DNA from: Methylomonas methanica MC09
GTDB lineage: Bacteria > Pseudomonadota > Gammaproteobacteria > Methylococcales > Methylomonadaceae
Assembly: GCF_000214665.1 (NCBI RefSeq)
Contig: NC_015572.1
Coordinates: 1,984,001 to 2,048,000 of the forward strand
Length of the DNA: 64,000 nt
Direction: 5' to 3'
The notes under the pieces were generated by a model. That model saw only the letters and a list, made by a program, of their open reading frames with translations, ran no database searches and was not told the DNA's origin. Of the stretch, positions 1-8,861 are shown piece after piece (position 1 is the first letter of the stretch; each line of letters begins with the position of its first letter). Both the position numbers and the translations under genes were made by a program.

Positions 1-10
1 AGGAGTCATT

Positions 11-1210
11 ATGACTAGCTCAACAAAGCGCATTATCGTCGTTGGCGGCGGGATAGGCGGCACCATGACCGCCAATAATTTAGTCGCTAAGTTTTATCCG
101 GAAATCCTAAAAGGGGAAATTGAGATCATGATGCTCTCAAATTCCCCTAACCATATTTACAAGCCGGCCAATATGTATGTGGCTTTCAATGCTTTTCATC
201 CGCATGAATTAGTCCGTAAGCAACGTTCACTATTACGCCCGGAAATTATTTTTCATGTCGATGGCGTTGAAAGTTTCGAATTCGAGAAAAATCGTGTCCT
301 CTGTGAAAGCGGCAAGCGCTACGATTATGAGTATCTGGTTATTTCTACCGGCTGTATTCCAGCGCCGGAACGCATTGAAGGCCTAAAAGAGGCGGGCGAT
401 CATTTTTACCAAACTAAAGCGGCGCAACAACTCGCGCAAAAGTTACGCACCATCCAGGAGGGCCGTATATTTATTACGGTTAATTTTCCTAAAACCCCTA
501 ATGTGCCTCACCAATGCGGCATTGCCCCTATCGAAACCACGTTAATGCTTGATGAATATTTACGTAAACGCGGCGTACGGGACCGGGTAGAGATTATTTA
601 CAGCTACCCCACCGTCTCTCAATTATTGCGCAATTGTTTGTTTTTACAGAAACCCACCTGCGATGTGTTGCCTACTATTTTCGATAGTAAAAATATTAAA
701 TATCAACGTGGCTTTACGTTAGATAAGGTCGATCCCGAAGCCAAAATAGCGTATTCGGAAGAAGGCAAATCTCAAGAATTCGATATTTTAATGGCCACGC
801 CGCCTATCCGCGCGGTCGATGCCGTGATTAATTCAGGCAAGTCGCAAGCGCAAAATAATGAAGGCTGGCTACCGACCGACTTTGAAACCTTGAAAATGTA
901 CGGTACCGATAATGTCTATGTGATGGGCGATACCGTTGATTTGCCGGTGAGTAAAGCCGGTGGCACTTGTCATAACCAGTCACCTGTCATCGTGGAGAAT
1001 ATCGCCTCGGAAATTCGTCGTGGTTACACCTCGGCTATCTATGATGGCAAGGTACAGGCTATCGCTCAAATGGGATTGGAAGCCGGCATGCCGCTGTGGT
1101 ACGACTATAAACATGATGTACAGGTCGCCCCGCCTACCAAGCTCGGGGGCTTAATGCGTAAAACGTTTAATCGCGGCATTTATTGGGCTGTTGCGCGTGG
1201 AATAGTTTGA
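11..1210 (+). CDS. Sulfide:quinone oxidoreductase-like FAD flavoprotein
   Basis: 399-residue flavoprotein of the SQR / FAD-NAD oxidoreductase family, which moves electrons from sulfide to the quinone pool at the membrane surface. An N-terminal Rossmann motif (GGGIGG, about residues 12-17) binds FAD and a second FAD contact, YVMGDTVDLP, lies near residue 305. Three cysteines sit where SQRs keep their redox and FAD-linking cysteines: C115 (STGC), C169 (HQCGIAP) and C320 (GGTCHNQ). AGGAG precedes the ATG. A DUF1641 gene starts 17 bases downstream, a recurrent arrangement for SQR-like genes. Family assignment is solid; sulfide as the substrate is inferred, since related flavoproteins with other roles share the fold. 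Confidence 0.85.
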   Translation: MTSSTKRIIVVGGGIGGTMTANNLVAKFYPEILKGEIEIMMLSNSPNHIYKPANMYVAFNAFHPHELVRKQRSLLRPEIIFHVDGVESFEFEKNRVLCESGKRYDYEYLVISTGCIPAPERIEGLKEAGDHFYQTKAAQQLAQKLRTIQEGRIFITVNFPKTPNVPHQCGIAPIETTLMLDEYLRKRGVRDRVEIIYSYPTVSQLLRNCLFLQKPTCDVLPTIFDSKNIKYQRGFTLDKVDPEAKIAYSEEGKSQEFDILMATPPIRAVDAVINSGKSQAQNNEGWLPTDFETLKMYGTDNVYVMGDTVDLPVSKAGGTCHNQSPVIVENIASEIRRGYTSAIYDGKVQAIAQMGLEAGMPLWYDYKHDVQVAPPTKLGGLMRKTFNRGIYWAVARGIV

Positions 1211-1227
1211 TTACAGAGGAATTAATT

Positions 1228-1641
1228 ATGTCTGAAGAAATACAGTTAAATACAAAAGTAGAAAAACTTATGTCGGCTACGGTCCTTAACGACCCGGCAA
1301 CCATCGATGGCATTAAGAATCTAATCGATAAAGCCACCCCGTTAGTACAAGCCGGACGCTTTAACAACATCATCGATTTATTGTCGCTCCTCTCGGACAA
1401 TATCGAATTTCTTGATGAAGCGGCGTTGGAAAAAACCGCTAAGGTGGGTGAGGAAATTTTAGCCTTGGGTTGGACAGCCGGTAATGCCGTGCGTATGGCA
1501 AACGCTCAAACCGAAGCATTAGAAAAGCCACCCGGTTTGTTTCAATTGATCAGCTCTCTAAACGACCCGGATGTTCGTCGTTCATTACATTTTTTTATCG
1601 GCACCATGCGGATTATTGGTCGGCAGATGAAAAATGATTAA
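1228..1641 (+). CDS. DUF1641 family protein, partner of the SQR-like gene
   Basis: 137-residue, mostly helical soluble protein. The end, with the run SSLNDPDVRRSLHFFIGTMR, is the DUF1641 signature as I recall it. DUF1641 genes commonly sit directly after SQR-like or NADH dehydrogenase-like flavoproteins; their function is unknown. I chose the ATG at 1228 because AGAGGA lies 7 bases before it; an in-frame upstream start at 1183 would overlap the preceding gene and lacks such a site. It is very probably co-transcribed with the flavoprotein, and may be a regulatory or scaffolding subunit (inference). Confidence 0.75.
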   Translation: MSEEIQLNTKVEKLMSATVLNDPATIDGIKNLIDKATPLVQAGRFNNIIDLLSLLSDNIEFLDEAALEKTAKVGEEILALGWTAGNAVRMANAQTEALEKPPGLFQLISSLNDPDVRRSLHFFIGTMRIIGRQMKND

Positions 1642-1802
1642 TCCGTCAATTTTAGGTGGCTTACTTAAATAGGCGACAACTATTATCAAAGTTATACAGA
1701 CTAAATTTCCTCTAGCACCACATGATGTTACGCTGTTGGGCAGATAGTTAGCCCGTTAATAATAAATTATTAACTCAACATCCACTTTATTTTAAAAATA
1801 TT

Positions 1803-2975
1803 ATGAAAATAACTCGCACGTTAAAAAAACCGCTTACTGCTTTAATTTTATTGTTTCCAATGCTGGCGCAAGCTGAAGTTTTAGCGTTAGTTAATTATCA
1901 AAGTAAACCCGATCAAACGCCAAAGCGGGAAGGATTGGCGATTATTGATCTTGATTTCAACTCTGATAACTTTGGAAAAATTGTAACGGATATTCCATTA
2001 CCCACAGATTTAGTGGTGCATCATATTTTTTATAATAAAGATGTAACTAAGGCCTATGTCGCTTCCTTGGGCAGTAACCCCTTGCAAGTAATAGATATGA
2101 CAAAACAACCTTACGACCTTAAGACCATTTCTGTTCCTGAGTGCCAGGTAGCGGAAGACTTGGTCTTTTCAGGTGACAAAAAAAGATGGTATGTCACCTG
2201 TATGGGTTCTAGCAATGTCATTATGGGCGATGCACAAACAGATAAACAGATTAAAGTCATCGCCGCAGCCAAAACGGCGACAAGCAAAAAATTTATTAGC
2301 CATCCGCACGGTATTGGCATAAACGATGAAATTAATCGAATTGTAATTGCTAACACAGTGCACCCTACTGATTTCAGCGATGCAGATGAAACAGTAACGA
2401 TCATTAAAGCCCATAGCGGTAAAATACTCTCTACACATAAAATGTCGGAAAAAGCATCGCCATCAGGCTCAGCCCCTGTTGAGGCGGTATTTTTACCTAA
2501 ATCAAATCCGACACGGCTTTATATTAATACCATGTTTGGTAATACCTTGTGGACAGGCATTTGGAATAGCATGAGTCAAAACTTTAGTTTTTCACAAATT
2601 TTTGATTTTAACCCTTTAAAACAAGGCGTTCCTTTAGAAATTTACTTTAATCATAAACTTGACAAAATGTATATTACTACGGCAAGTCCAGGTTATTTAA
2701 ATATTTTCAATATTAAAAATCCAGCTAAACCGGTACTTGAAAAGTCGATTGCAACGGCGGAGGGCTCGCATCATGTTGTTTTTTCTCCTGATGAACGATA
2801 TGCCTTTGTGCAAAATAACCTTTTAAATCTACCCAATATGAGCGATGGTTCTATAACGGTAGTTGATTTGCAAGAATCGACCGTAAAAATGACGATTGAT
2901 ACTTTTAAAAATCAAGGCCTAAATCCAAACAGTATTGTCATGATGCCGAAATGGTATCATGACAACGCCCATTAG
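1803..2975 (+). CDS. Secreted YVTN/lactonase-like beta-propeller protein
   Basis: 390 residues. A signal peptide (basic start, hydrophobic stretch, MLAQA cleavage-like end near residue 24) predicts export to the periplasm. The rest contains repeated segments such as SHPHGIGINDE and GSHHVVFSPDERYAFVQNN, typical of YVTN and 6-phosphogluconolactonase-like seven-bladed propellers. No catalytic residues can be assigned and no heme site is present. The 160-base gap after the DUF1641 gene suggests its own promoter. Base composition is more AT-rich than the SQR pair. The role is unknown: such propellers serve as surface binding proteins or periplasmic scaffolds. Confidence 0.7.
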   Translation: MKITRTLKKPLTALILLFPMLAQAEVLALVNYQSKPDQTPKREGLAIIDLDFNSDNFGKIVTDIPLPTDLVVHHIFYNKDVTKAYVASLGSNPLQVIDMTKQPYDLKTISVPECQVAEDLVFSGDKKRWYVTCMGSSNVIMGDAQTDKQIKVIAAAKTATSKKFISHPHGIGINDEINRIVIANTVHPTDFSDADETVTIIKAHSGKILSTHKMSEKASPSGSAPVEAVFLPKSNPTRLYINTMFGNTLWTGIWNSMSQNFSFSQIFDFNPLKQGVPLEIYFNHKLDKMYITTASPGYLNIFNIKNPAKPVLEKSIATAEGSHHVVFSPDERYAFVQNNLLNLPNMSDGSITVVDLQESTVKMTIDTFKNQGLNPNSIVMMPKWYHDNAH

Positions 2976-3041
2976 AAACGGCCGAAAAAGTTCAGTACAG
3001 CGACTAACTTAATTCCTGGCTTTACAAAACTGCAACTAAAT

Positions 3042-3066
3042 ATCCCCCCGGCAAAATCGGGGAGAT
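3042..3066 (+). terminator. Short GC hairpin after the propeller gene
   Basis: CCCCCG and CGGGG arms around a GCAAAAT loop, 67 bases after the stop codon, followed by a short T-containing run (TTTCTC). A weak candidate for a rho-independent terminator. Confidence 0.35.
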
Positions 3067-3126
3067 TTCTCATTATTGGTTAAGTTAGCAGAGCACAAAT
3101 ACCGCATTACCAAGTGAGTGTCGGTA

Positions 3127-3282
3127 CATACCTTTCGCCATAACTTCGCCGATTAATTGTTACAAGCCAACGTGAATATTCGCAACGTTCAGGAGTTTTG
3201 GGGTTATAGCGATTTGAAAACCACGCTGATCTGCATTCATCGCATACTGAGTAGAACGATCAATGACGCTAAATGTCCGTAA
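3127..3282 (+). pseudogene. Tyrosine recombinase (integron-integrase-like) C-terminal remnant
   Basis: Reading the plus strand from 3127 gives HTFRHNFAD, a TAA stop at 3154-3156, then LLQANVNIRNVQEFWGY, SDLKTTLICIHRIL and NDAKCP before TAA. This follows the C-terminal pattern of tyrosine recombinases, especially integron integrases (HTLRHSFAT, DIRTVQELLGH, KTTMIYTH, then a terminal KSP-like end). The box II H-x-x-R is kept, but the catalytic tyrosine position (IYTH) reads ICIH, and a second stop (TGA at 3115-3117) lies just upstream. It is a dead fragment. The remaining gap, 2976-3436, holds no other gene I can support. Confidence 0.7.
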
Positions 3283-3436
3283 GCTTTTTGATCCAAAAAA
3301 TTCGTTGGCGGAAATGAGCCAATTTGCTGTCATTGGTTAATTAGTGCTGAGTGGCTGTAAATGGCCGATGTCCGGCGTTCAAAATCTGCCTGGATTTTGT
3401 GTCGAAACCGGTGACGGGTTTGTTCGAAATGCGCAA

Positions 3437-4066
3437 CTAGTGCCGGTAACTACGCATTTGTCCGACCAGCACGCCCTGTATTTCCACTTGTGCCGGCTGA
3501 TAATGCATGGCTTGCATGCTGGAATTGGCGGGAATCAGCAAAGTTTCGTGCGGGTACTGCTCGATGAATTTCAAGGTGGCTTCGGTTTTGTCCACCAGCG
3601 CTACCACGATTTCACCGTTACGAGCATGGCAACGTTGTTCGATGATGACCCAGTCGCCATCGTAAATACCTTCTTCTATCATCGAATTCCCCTTCACCTT
3701 TAGCACATAGCAAGGATTGTCGGTTTTGATTTGGTGGGGAATGGTCATGTATTCCTGAGTTTCAATGGCTTCGATCGGCTTGCCGGCGGCGATCACGCCG
3801 ACATAACGCAAGCTATTGCCATCGCTCTCGTTGGCCTGAGCGATTTGTTTGGCTTTTTCCGTCAAACGCACGCCGCGGTGTTTCCGGTCCATCGGTTCGA
3901 TCAAACCCAGCTCTATCAGATCTTGCACGATACGATGCAAAGAGCCGCGCGACTTTAAACCCAGCGCGCTACATAACTTATCCAAGGAGAGCGGCTGACT
4001 GAAATTTTGTTGATTTTGCAGTAAAAAATCGATGATCTCGTGTTGTTTGCGGGTTAAGGCGTCCAT
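3437..4066 (-). CDS. lexA: LexA SOS repressor
   Basis: 209 residues, normal LexA length. The N-terminal winged helix (1-70) precedes the S24 peptidase fold with the Ala94-Gly95 self-cleavage bond (VIAAGKP), Ser128 (GNSM) and Lys165 (EATLKF). It represses DNA-damage genes and is inactivated by RecA-stimulated autocleavage. The recognition helix region, KSRGSLHRIVQDLIELGLI, resembles alphaproteobacterial LexA (SKSGIHRL-like) rather than the E. coli type, and fits the direct-repeat operator found upstream. mfd lies immediately upstream on the same strand, but the 96-base gap contains lexA's own promoter and operator. Confidence 0.96.
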   Translation of the reverse strand: MDALTRKQHEIIDFLLQNQQNFSQPLSLDKLCSALGLKSRGSLHRIVQDLIELGLIEPMDRKHRGVRLTEKAKQIAQANESDGNSLRYVGVIAAGKPIEAIETQEYMTIPHQIKTDNPCYVLKVKGNSMIEEGIYDGDWVIIEQRCHARNGEIVVALVDKTEATLKFIEQYPHETLLIPANSSMQAMHYQPAQVEIQGVLVGQMRSYRH

Positions 4067-4108
4067 GTAATCTGTCTCGCGGCAAGGGTTTTTAGTTTGT
4101 TCTCATTA

Positions 4109-4146
4109 AAAATAACACAAGCCCTTGGTGAGAACAATAGTAGAAC
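4109..4146 (-). promoter_or_regulatory. lexA promoter with GTTC-N7-GTTC operator
   Basis: On the minus strand GTTC recurs after exactly 7 bases (complements of GAAC at 4132-4135 and 4143-4146). This direct repeat is the LexA box known from alphaproteobacteria; the palindromic CTGT-N8-ACAG box of enterobacteria is absent. The downstream half-site is part of TTGTTC, a plausible -35. TATTTT (complement of 4109-4114) follows after a 17-base spacer as -10. LexA bound here would cover the -35, consistent with autoregulation. A further, oppositely oriented GTTC lies at 4099-4102. Confidence 0.65.
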
Positions 4147-4162
4147 AATGGTTTTTGTACCG

Positions 4163-7100
4163 CTACGGTTTTGGTCCCAGTCTCAGCAATAATTTATGCA
4201 AAAACGCCACTTTGTCTTCCATGTCTTTAAAGGTGTGGGTAAAGCGTAACTTATCCGCGCCATCGAACTTATAGACTTGCGATTGGCTTTGGATCATCGC
4301 GATCAATTCGGCCGTGTCGATCTGCGGCGAGGCATTAAATACAATTCTGCCGCCGGTGGCATAGGCTTCGATTTTTTTGATGCCCAGGTGAGCGGATTGT
4401 TGTTTCAATTCGGTGATGGCAAACAGGGCCTTGACCTGATCCGGCAACAAACCGAAGCGGTCTATCATTTCTATCTTGAGTTTGCGCAAGTCGTCTTCGC
4501 TGTCGGCGCTGGCGATGCGTTTGTATAGCACCAGACGGGCATGGATATCCGGCAGATAGTCTTCCGGGATAAGGGCCGCGGTTTGCAAGTCGACCTCGGG
4601 TCCAGAATCGAACGGTGCATCGAGTTCCGGTTGTTTGCCGGATTTCAGGGCGTCGACAGCGCGTTCCAGCAATTCGGTGTACAGGGTGAAGCCGATTTCC
4701 TGAATCTGGCCGCTTTGTTCGTCGCCCAACAGTTCGCCGGCCCCGCGTATTTCCATGTCGTGCGAAGACAACATGAAACCGGCACCCAGTTCGCCGGAGG
4801 TTTCGAAGGCTTCCAGGCGTTTGATGGCGTCCTTGGTCATCAGCGACTTGGGCGGCACGATGCAATAGGCGTAGGCGCGATGGTGAGACCGGCCAACCCG
4901 GCCGCGTAGCTGGTGCAATTGTGCCAGACCCAACTTGTCGGCGCGGTTGATGACGATGGTATTGGCGCTGGGGATATCGATACCGCTTTCGATAATGGTG
5001 CTGGCGATCAACAGGTTGAAACGCTGGTGGTAAAAATCCAGCATGATCTGTTCCAATTCCCGCTCCGCCATTTGGCCGTGGGCGATCTGAATGCGGGCTT
5101 CCGGCACCAGCGTTTCCAGTTCGCGGGCCATCTTATCCATGGTTTTTACGTCGTTGTGCAGAAAAAACACTTGGCCGCCGCGCTTGATTTCCCGTTGGCA
5201 GGCCTCTTGTACTTGCGAATCTATCCACTCCGTGACGAAGGTTTTAATGGCGTGGCGGTTAGGCGGCGGGGTGGCGATGATGGAGATGTCGCGCAGGCCG
5301 GCCATGGCCATGTTCAGGGTGCGCGGTATCGGTGTCGCGGTCAGCGTCAGCATATCCAGTTCATATCGCAACTTCTTGAAATGCTCTTTTTGGGTCACGC
5401 CGAAACGGTGTTCCTCGTCGATGATGACCAGCCCCAAGGCTTGATACTTCATGTCTTTGGACAGTAATTTGTGGGTGCCGATAATGATGTCGACTTTGCC
5501 CGCCGCCAGTTCGTCGGTCACGGCTTTTTGTTGTTTGGCGGTGACGAAGCGGGACATCACTTCGATGCGTACCGGCCAGTCTGCGAAACGGTCGCGGAAA
5601 TTTTGATAATGTTGTTGGGCCAATAAAGTGGTGGGCACCAGCACCGCCACTTGCTTGCCGCTTTGCACCGCGACGAAGGCGGCGCGCATGGCGACTTCTG
5701 TCTTGCCGAAGCCTACGTCGCCGCAGACCACGCGATCCATCGGCTGAGTGGCGGCCATATCGTGCAGGATGGCGTCGATGGCGCTAAGCTGGTCCGGCGT
5801 TTCCTCGAACGGGAAGGCAGCGGCAAAAGCGTTATAGTCGGTGTTGTCGACGTCAAAGGCAAAGCCCTGACGGGCGGCGCGTTTGGCGTGAATATCCAGC
5901 AGCTCGGCGGCCACATCGCGGGCCCGCTCCATGGCCTTTTTCTTGGCTTTGCTCCATTGTTCGGTGCCAAGTTTATGCAATGGGGCATTTTCGGCGGAGA
6001 TGCCGCTATACCGGCCGATTAAATGCAGCGAGGAGACCGGCACGTACAGTTTGTCGTTGTTGGCATACTCCAACATCAGAAATTCGGCTTCAATATCGCC
6101 CACCGTCAAGGTCTGCAGGCCCAGATAGCGGCCTACGCCGTGTTCCTGATGAACCACTGGCGAACCGATGGTCAGCTCGTTGAGGTTGTTGAAGATGTTT
6201 TCCAGCTCGCGGGCGGCCGATTGCCGGCGTCTCCGCCGCTGTTGGGCCTTGGCGCCGCTGAGTTGGCTTTCGGTGATGATGGCCAGCGAGGGCGTATCCA
6301 GCCACAGCCCCTGGTCCATCGGCGCAACCACGATACAGGCGGACTCGTCGCTTTGTAGAAATTCCGGCCAACTTTGCAACGGTTTGACCTGCAGTTTAAC
6401 GCTTTTCAGCTTGTCGATCAGGCCTTCGCGGTGGCCGGCGGTTTCGGCAACAAACAGGATCTTTCCGGCAAAGCCTTCGATGAATCGACGCAGGTTTTGC
6501 GCGGGTTCTTTCAAGCGGCTGTCGATAGCGAGGTCGGGCAGGCTTTTGCAATTAAGCGAATGGCCTTGTTCTGCCTGATTGTCGAGAACGATGCGGCTGA
6601 AGCGGACGGTGTGCTGTTGAGTTTCCTCGGCTGATAGAAACAGCCTGGCGGGCGGTAACAGCGGCCGGTCGATATCGTATTTACGTTGCTGATAGCGTTC
6701 TTCGGCTTCGCTGAAAAAGCGTTGGGCGTGCTCGGCAAAGCCGGCCGGCAACACGAACAGAGCGGTTTTCGGCAGATAGGCGAACAAGGATTCGGTATGG
6801 TCGACGAATAGCGGCAGATAGTATTCGATGCCGGCCGGGGCGATTTGTTTGGAAATATCGACGTATAACGGATTCTTGGGTGACGATTCGGGGAATTGTT
6901 CGCGAAAAGCCTGCCGAAACTGTTTGACGGCTTCGTCGGTAAATGGAAACTCGCGGGCTGGAAACAGCTCGATCTTTTGCATTTTTTCCTGAGACATTTG
7001 CGTATCCGGGTCGAAGCTGCGGATCGATTCCACGTCGTCGTCGAATAGTTCAATGCGGTAGGGTTGTTTACTGCCCATCGGGAATAAATCCAGAATCGAG

Positions 7101-7609
7101 CCGCGCACGGCGAATTCGCCATGTTGATAGATTTGCGACACGCATTGATAACCGACCGCTTCCAGTTTGGCGCGGGTCAGTTCGAGGTTCAGGGTGCCGC
7201 CAACTTCTATCGCAAAGCTGTGCGCCAATATGTGTTCGCGCGGCGCCAGTCGGTGCATCAAGGTGGATACCGACAGGATCAGCGCGCCGCGTTTGGTGTC
7301 CGGCAGCACTGCCAGTGTTCTCAAGCGTTCCGAAATGATTTCCGGGAGCGGCGAGAATACATCGTAGGGCAGGGTCTCCCAATCCGGGAAATGCAGAATC
7401 GGTAGGTCGTTATTTAGAAAAAAAGCCAGCTCGTGTTCCAAGCGTAAGGCGGTTTGGGTGTCTTGAGTAACGATGACCAGTAAACGGTTTTCCCGATTAA
7501 TGGTGTTGGCTAGCGTCAGGGAGTCGCCGCAGCCTTTAAGGCCGGTCCAATAAAGTGGGGTGTCGATGGATTGGGGAAGAGCGGCTTGGGTAAAGGTTGA
7601 AGACGACAT
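4163..7609 (-). CDS. mfd: Transcription-repair coupling factor Mfd
   Basis: 1148 residues, full length for Mfd. It displaces RNA polymerase stalled at lesions and recruits UvrA. Visible domains: N-terminal UvrB-homology region, the CarD-like RNA polymerase interaction domain (PVVHQEHGVGRYLGL), a RecG-like translocase with Walker A GDVGFGKTE, the DEEH box, TATPIPRTL, and helicase motif VI in HQLRGRVGRS, then the C-terminal TRCF domain. I take the ATG at 7609; a TTG six codons upstream is in frame but has no supporting site. It precedes lexA on the same strand, giving a small DNA-repair pair. Confidence 0.97.
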   Translation of the reverse strand: MSSSTFTQAALPQSIDTPLYWTGLKGCGDSLTLANTINRENRLLVIVTQDTQTALRLEHELAFFLNNDLPILHFPDWETLPYDVFSPLPEIISERLRTLAVLPDTKRGALILSVSTLMHRLAPREHILAHSFAIEVGGTLNLELTRAKLEAVGYQCVSQIYQHGEFAVRGSILDLFPMGSKQPYRIELFDDDVESIRSFDPDTQMSQEKMQKIELFPAREFPFTDEAVKQFRQAFREQFPESSPKNPLYVDISKQIAPAGIEYYLPLFVDHTESLFAYLPKTALFVLPAGFAEHAQRFFSEAEERYQQRKYDIDRPLLPPARLFLSAEETQQHTVRFSRIVLDNQAEQGHSLNCKSLPDLAIDSRLKEPAQNLRRFIEGFAGKILFVAETAGHREGLIDKLKSVKLQVKPLQSWPEFLQSDESACIVVAPMDQGLWLDTPSLAIITESQLSGAKAQQRRRRRQSAARELENIFNNLNELTIGSPVVHQEHGVGRYLGLQTLTVGDIEAEFLMLEYANNDKLYVPVSSLHLIGRYSGISAENAPLHKLGTEQWSKAKKKAMERARDVAAELLDIHAKRAARQGFAFDVDNTDYNAFAAAFPFEETPDQLSAIDAILHDMAATQPMDRVVCGDVGFGKTEVAMRAAFVAVQSGKQVAVLVPTTLLAQQHYQNFRDRFADWPVRIEVMSRFVTAKQQKAVTDELAAGKVDIIIGTHKLLSKDMKYQALGLVIIDEEHRFGVTQKEHFKKLRYELDMLTLTATPIPRTLNMAMAGLRDISIIATPPPNRHAIKTFVTEWIDSQVQEACQREIKRGGQVFFLHNDVKTMDKMARELETLVPEARIQIAHGQMAERELEQIMLDFYHQRFNLLIASTIIESGIDIPSANTIVINRADKLGLAQLHQLRGRVGRSHHRAYAYCIVPPKSLMTKDAIKRLEAFETSGELGAGFMLSSHDMEIRGAGELLGDEQSGQIQEIGFTLYTELLERAVDALKSGKQPELDAPFDSGPEVDLQTAALIPEDYLPDIHARLVLYKRIASADSEDDLRKLKIEMIDRFGLLPDQVKALFAITELKQQSAHLGIKKIEAYATGGRIVFNASPQIDTAELIAMIQSQSQVYKFDGADKLRFTHTFKDMEDKVAFLHKLLLRLGPKP

Positions 7610-7717
7610 TACGATCAAATTAAGCAAAAACGAGCTTAATTATAAACGCGATCCGCGGTGATGCGGCAGGAAGCTGATTAATTTCGGTTGTTTAGCCGTG
7701 CAGGGCGTCGGATCGCC

Positions 7718-8455
7718 TTAGCCGGCATTCTTCTGTTGTAACTCGATTTCCTGCATGTAACGTTGGATGCTGGTTTCAAAATTGGTGGGCATGCTTTGGA
7801 ACAAACAACCTATCTTGTCTTGTAAGGTCATGGTACCGCTGCGGACCTTGACGTTGTTTTTGATTATAAAACCGACAATGGCGTGATTACCGTTGTGTAG
7901 ATGCAGGCTACAGTCCGTAAATTGACAGTCGGGTTGCATGTGTTCCGCCCATTTGGGATCGGGATTCAGAAACGCAATTCCGGTCATACTAAGGTCGTAT
8001 AACGGAAATTTCAAAGTTTCCACGCTATCGTCTTGTTCGGATTTGAATGTCAACTGACAGTAGCTGCCGTTATGCGAATAAGGAATTCTGACGCGATAAT
8101 ATTGACGGCGCTGCATCCAGAAAATGCTGTCGGGTATAGGCATGGAGAAAACGGACTCGCCGCCCGATTTGATCTTCTGGATATTTTTCGCGCTAAACGA
8201 GACTTTAATGCCATTGTATTCGGTGCGAAACAGCACTTTTTCCGAGGCTAATAACTGGGAGTCGACTGCCTCGGAAGGACCGCAGTCCAGTTGCAACAAC
8301 TTCTTTTTGGGATCCAGCTCGATTATCGTCGTCAAAAAGGAGGTGTTCCTATCGCCGAAATGCGCGGAGATCAGGCATTTCTTAGTTACCAATTCATTGA
8401 AGTGGTTAAATACCATTTTGGCGTTTTTGACGATGTATTCGGATTCCGTTGCCAT
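7718..8455 (-). CDS. YcgR-like PilZ domain protein (c-di-GMP receptor)
   Basis: 245 residues with two parts: an N-terminal YcgR-type beta domain (about 1-110) and a C-terminal PilZ domain with the c-di-GMP binding signature RRQYYRVRIP (RxxxR) and DLSMTGIAF (D/NxSxxG). YcgR proteins bind c-di-GMP and brake the flagellar motor; others act on polysaccharide export. No flagellar gene is nearby. The window does contain a large exopolysaccharide operon, but 33 kb away, so no functional link can be claimed. The gene is divergent from the SMR exporter. Confidence 0.85.
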   Translation of the reverse strand: MATESEYIVKNAKMVFNHFNELVTKKCLISAHFGDRNTSFLTTIIELDPKKKLLQLDCGPSEAVDSQLLASEKVLFRTEYNGIKVSFSAKNIQKIKSGGESVFSMPIPDSIFWMQRRQYYRVRIPYSHNGSYCQLTFKSEQDDSVETLKFPLYDLSMTGIAFLNPDPKWAEHMQPDCQFTDCSLHLHNGNHAIVGFIIKNNVKVRSGTMTLQDKIGCLFQSMPTNFETSIQRYMQEIELQQKNAG

Positions 8456-8540
8456 TTAATTAAGTTGTTAAATGTTGCTGTGTAACAAGGCGGCTATTGT
8501 AAAATAGCTAGAATTATTATGCACACAAAAGGGTAAGTTG

Positions 8541-8861
8541 ATGGGATGGTTGTTATTATTTACAGCAGGTTGTTCGGAAATCATTTTCGCGTTAAGCCTA
8601 AAATATAATGAGGGATTTAGCAAATTATGGCCTAGCGTGGTGACTTGTTTTTCCGGCGCCGGCAGTTTTTATCTGCTGATGCTGTCTTTAAAAACCCTGC
8701 CATTAGGTACCGCCTATGCCGTTTGGACTGGAATGGGGGCCGTCGGTGTGGCGATTATCGGCATATTTCTGTTTAAGGAATCGTCGGACTGGATACGCTT
8801 GACGTCTATCATGATGATAGTGATAGGTATCGCCGGATTGAAACTGACCCACGTCGAATAA
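8541..8861 (+). CDS. SMR-family exporter, SugE/Gdx-like
   Basis: 106 residues with four hydrophobic helices, the size of small multidrug resistance proteins. The invariant membrane glutamate is present (AGCSEIIFA, E13), as is the GTAYAVWTGMGAVG block, which matches the SugE/Gdx subgroup (guanidinium or quaternary ammonium exporters). No guanidine riboswitch is evident in the short 5' region. The start is the ATG at 8541, preceded by GGGTAAG; TTG at 8538 is in frame but less likely. Its stop overlaps the tusB start by one base (TAATG), so it leads the tusB-tusE-rimO group. Confidence 0.85.
   Translation: MGWLLLFTAGCSEIIFALSLKYNEGFSKLWPSVVTCFSGAGSFYLLMLSLKTLPLGTAYAVWTGMGAVGVAIIGIFLFKESSDWIRLTSIMMIVIGIAGLKLTHVE

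Noticed and set aside
4277..7405. Numerous plus-strand ORFs across mfd
   Set aside because: All mirror the mfd coding strand in antisense and lack ribosome sites or recognised domains.
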